Assembly: GCF_900104335.1 (NCBI RefSeq)
Contig: NZ_FMXT01000002.1
Coordinates: 434,001-498,000 of the forward strand
Reading direction: 5' to 3'
Source: Pseudobutyrivibrio sp. YE44
GTDB taxonomy: Bacteria; Bacillota; Clostridia; Lachnospirales; Lachnospiraceae
Length of the DNA: 64,000 nucleotides
Position 1 is the stretch's first letter. Each line of letters starts with the position of its first letter. The notes beneath the pieces are model-generated. The model saw nothing but the letters and a program-made list of their open reading frames with translations. It was not told where the DNA came from and made no database searches. Of the stretch, positions 63,453-64,000 are shown in pieces. The position numbers and the translations under genes were made by a program.

Positions 63453-64000
63453 TCCGCCACGGCCGCCCACTGGGGGTTCTTGGTACAGCCTAAGAATTTG
63501 TATTTTCTAAATGCTACACTGCGCTTTTTTTATTGTACGTGTCTTTTAAATTCATTGCACTTTTATCGCTACAGTATGTATAGCACAGACACACACTATT
63601 TTATGTAATGCTCCCCATCAGGAGGTATAACTATCAGTTGCTGGAATTTGTAATGCGCTTAGTAGAATAAAAAGCAGGTTTTGTATGTATAGGCAGCAGC
63701 CGCTAGGATGGCGGCTGCAGTGGTCACTTGAAACACGATGTTGAATGTGCCACGGTGACTATACATTCAAAACCTGCTTTTTTAATTCTACTTAGCAAAT
63801 GGAGTATGGAAGCAGCTGATAGTTATACCTCCTGGTGGGGAGCATTGTTTTAAGCTACAAGTGTCTGTGCTATACATACAGTAGCTTCAAAAGTGCAACA
63901 CCAATTAAAAGACACGTACTAAAAGCTCGTTTGTAGCATTAAGAAAATGCAAAATTCATAGTCAATCATACCAAAACCCCCAGCGGGCGGCCGTGGCGGG
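63453..64000 (-). repeat. Giant hairpin element, copy 3 (cut by window end)
   Basis: The core (about 63488-63960) closely matches copy 2 in the same orientation. The outer arms CCGCCACGGCCGCCCACTGG (left, from 63454) and the GC-rich right end (63967-64000) are complementary, and unrelated to the outer arms of the other copies. The element continues past 64000. The left boundary could extend back to the terminator T-tract at 63416. No credible ORF. Confidence 0.83.

Overview
The window looks like chromosomal DNA of a rumen or gut Lachnospiraceae, most likely close to Butyrivibrio/Pseudobutyrivibrio. I infer this from the low GC content, clear Firmicute ribosome-binding sites (AGGAGG), -35/-10 promoters with 17-bp spacers, several plant-polysaccharide and oligosaccharide loci, small Cys-lipoproteins, and a large surface protein with a Cys-rich C-terminal anchor. 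Most genes lie on the minus strand. There is no rRNA, tRNA, CRISPR array, phage or recognisable transposase.

Layout. 1-2516: end of a hexuronate operon (eda, start of uxuA) with a divergent AraC regulator and an array of phased sites between them. 2520-3847: a broken lipoprotein gene. 3855-7510: an ABC-2 export operon with its own ArsR-type regulator, promoter and palindromic operator. 7640-11440: PAP2 phosphatase, L,D-transpeptidase, a hexapeptide acetyltransferase under two 14-bp palindromes, and a membrane protein. 11503-16197: a 1564-residue surface protein. 16498-22539: His-phosphatase, an esterase-GH43 fusion, a ParB/Srx-HAD plus HAD pair, and an AIM24 protein. 22746-24262: a duplicated anti-sigma-like ATPase domain protein and a STAS partner. 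24395-26015: small unknown proteins and lipoproteins. 26200-28405: PqqD-like protein plus OPT transporter. 28665-35242: alpha-galactoside uptake and GH36 hydrolysis with an AraC activator. 35239-38340: FprA-type flavoprotein and a secreted protein made only of carbohydrate-binding modules. 38993-47777: a LacI-controlled alpha-glucoside locus (two GH13 enzymes, ABC importer, response regulator). 47961-50966 and 58578-61590: two paralogous chemoreceptor plus sugar-binding-lipoprotein modules. 51201-55966: efp, a CYTH protein, a GH13_18 phosphorylase and a P-loop kinase. 56835-63373: DUF5067-like lipoproteins, a PI-PLC-like protein and small proteins.

The most unusual content is non-coding. Three copies of an approximately 600-700 bp element (52582-53190, 56090-56791, 63453 to beyond the window end) each fold along their whole length into one giant hairpin. 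The tip, a three-way junction of about 80 nt, is almost identical in all copies. The outer stem arms are unrelated between copies yet remain self-complementary within each copy. Elements 1 and 2 abut the T-tracts of intrinsic terminators. A second, smaller hairpin family shows the same conserved-tip, variable-stem pattern (106-191 and 54900-55038), and a third GC-rich, probably pseudoknotted structure sits inside a terminator stem (28521-28662). These are the best candidates for undescribed biology.

The genes work together as glycan foraging: import and hydrolysis of alpha-galactosides and alpha-glucosides, intracellular xylan side-chain removal, phosphorolysis and hexuronate catabolism. Two binding-protein-dependent chemoreceptors may steer the cell toward sugars. 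Several local regulons can be read directly from repeated operators.
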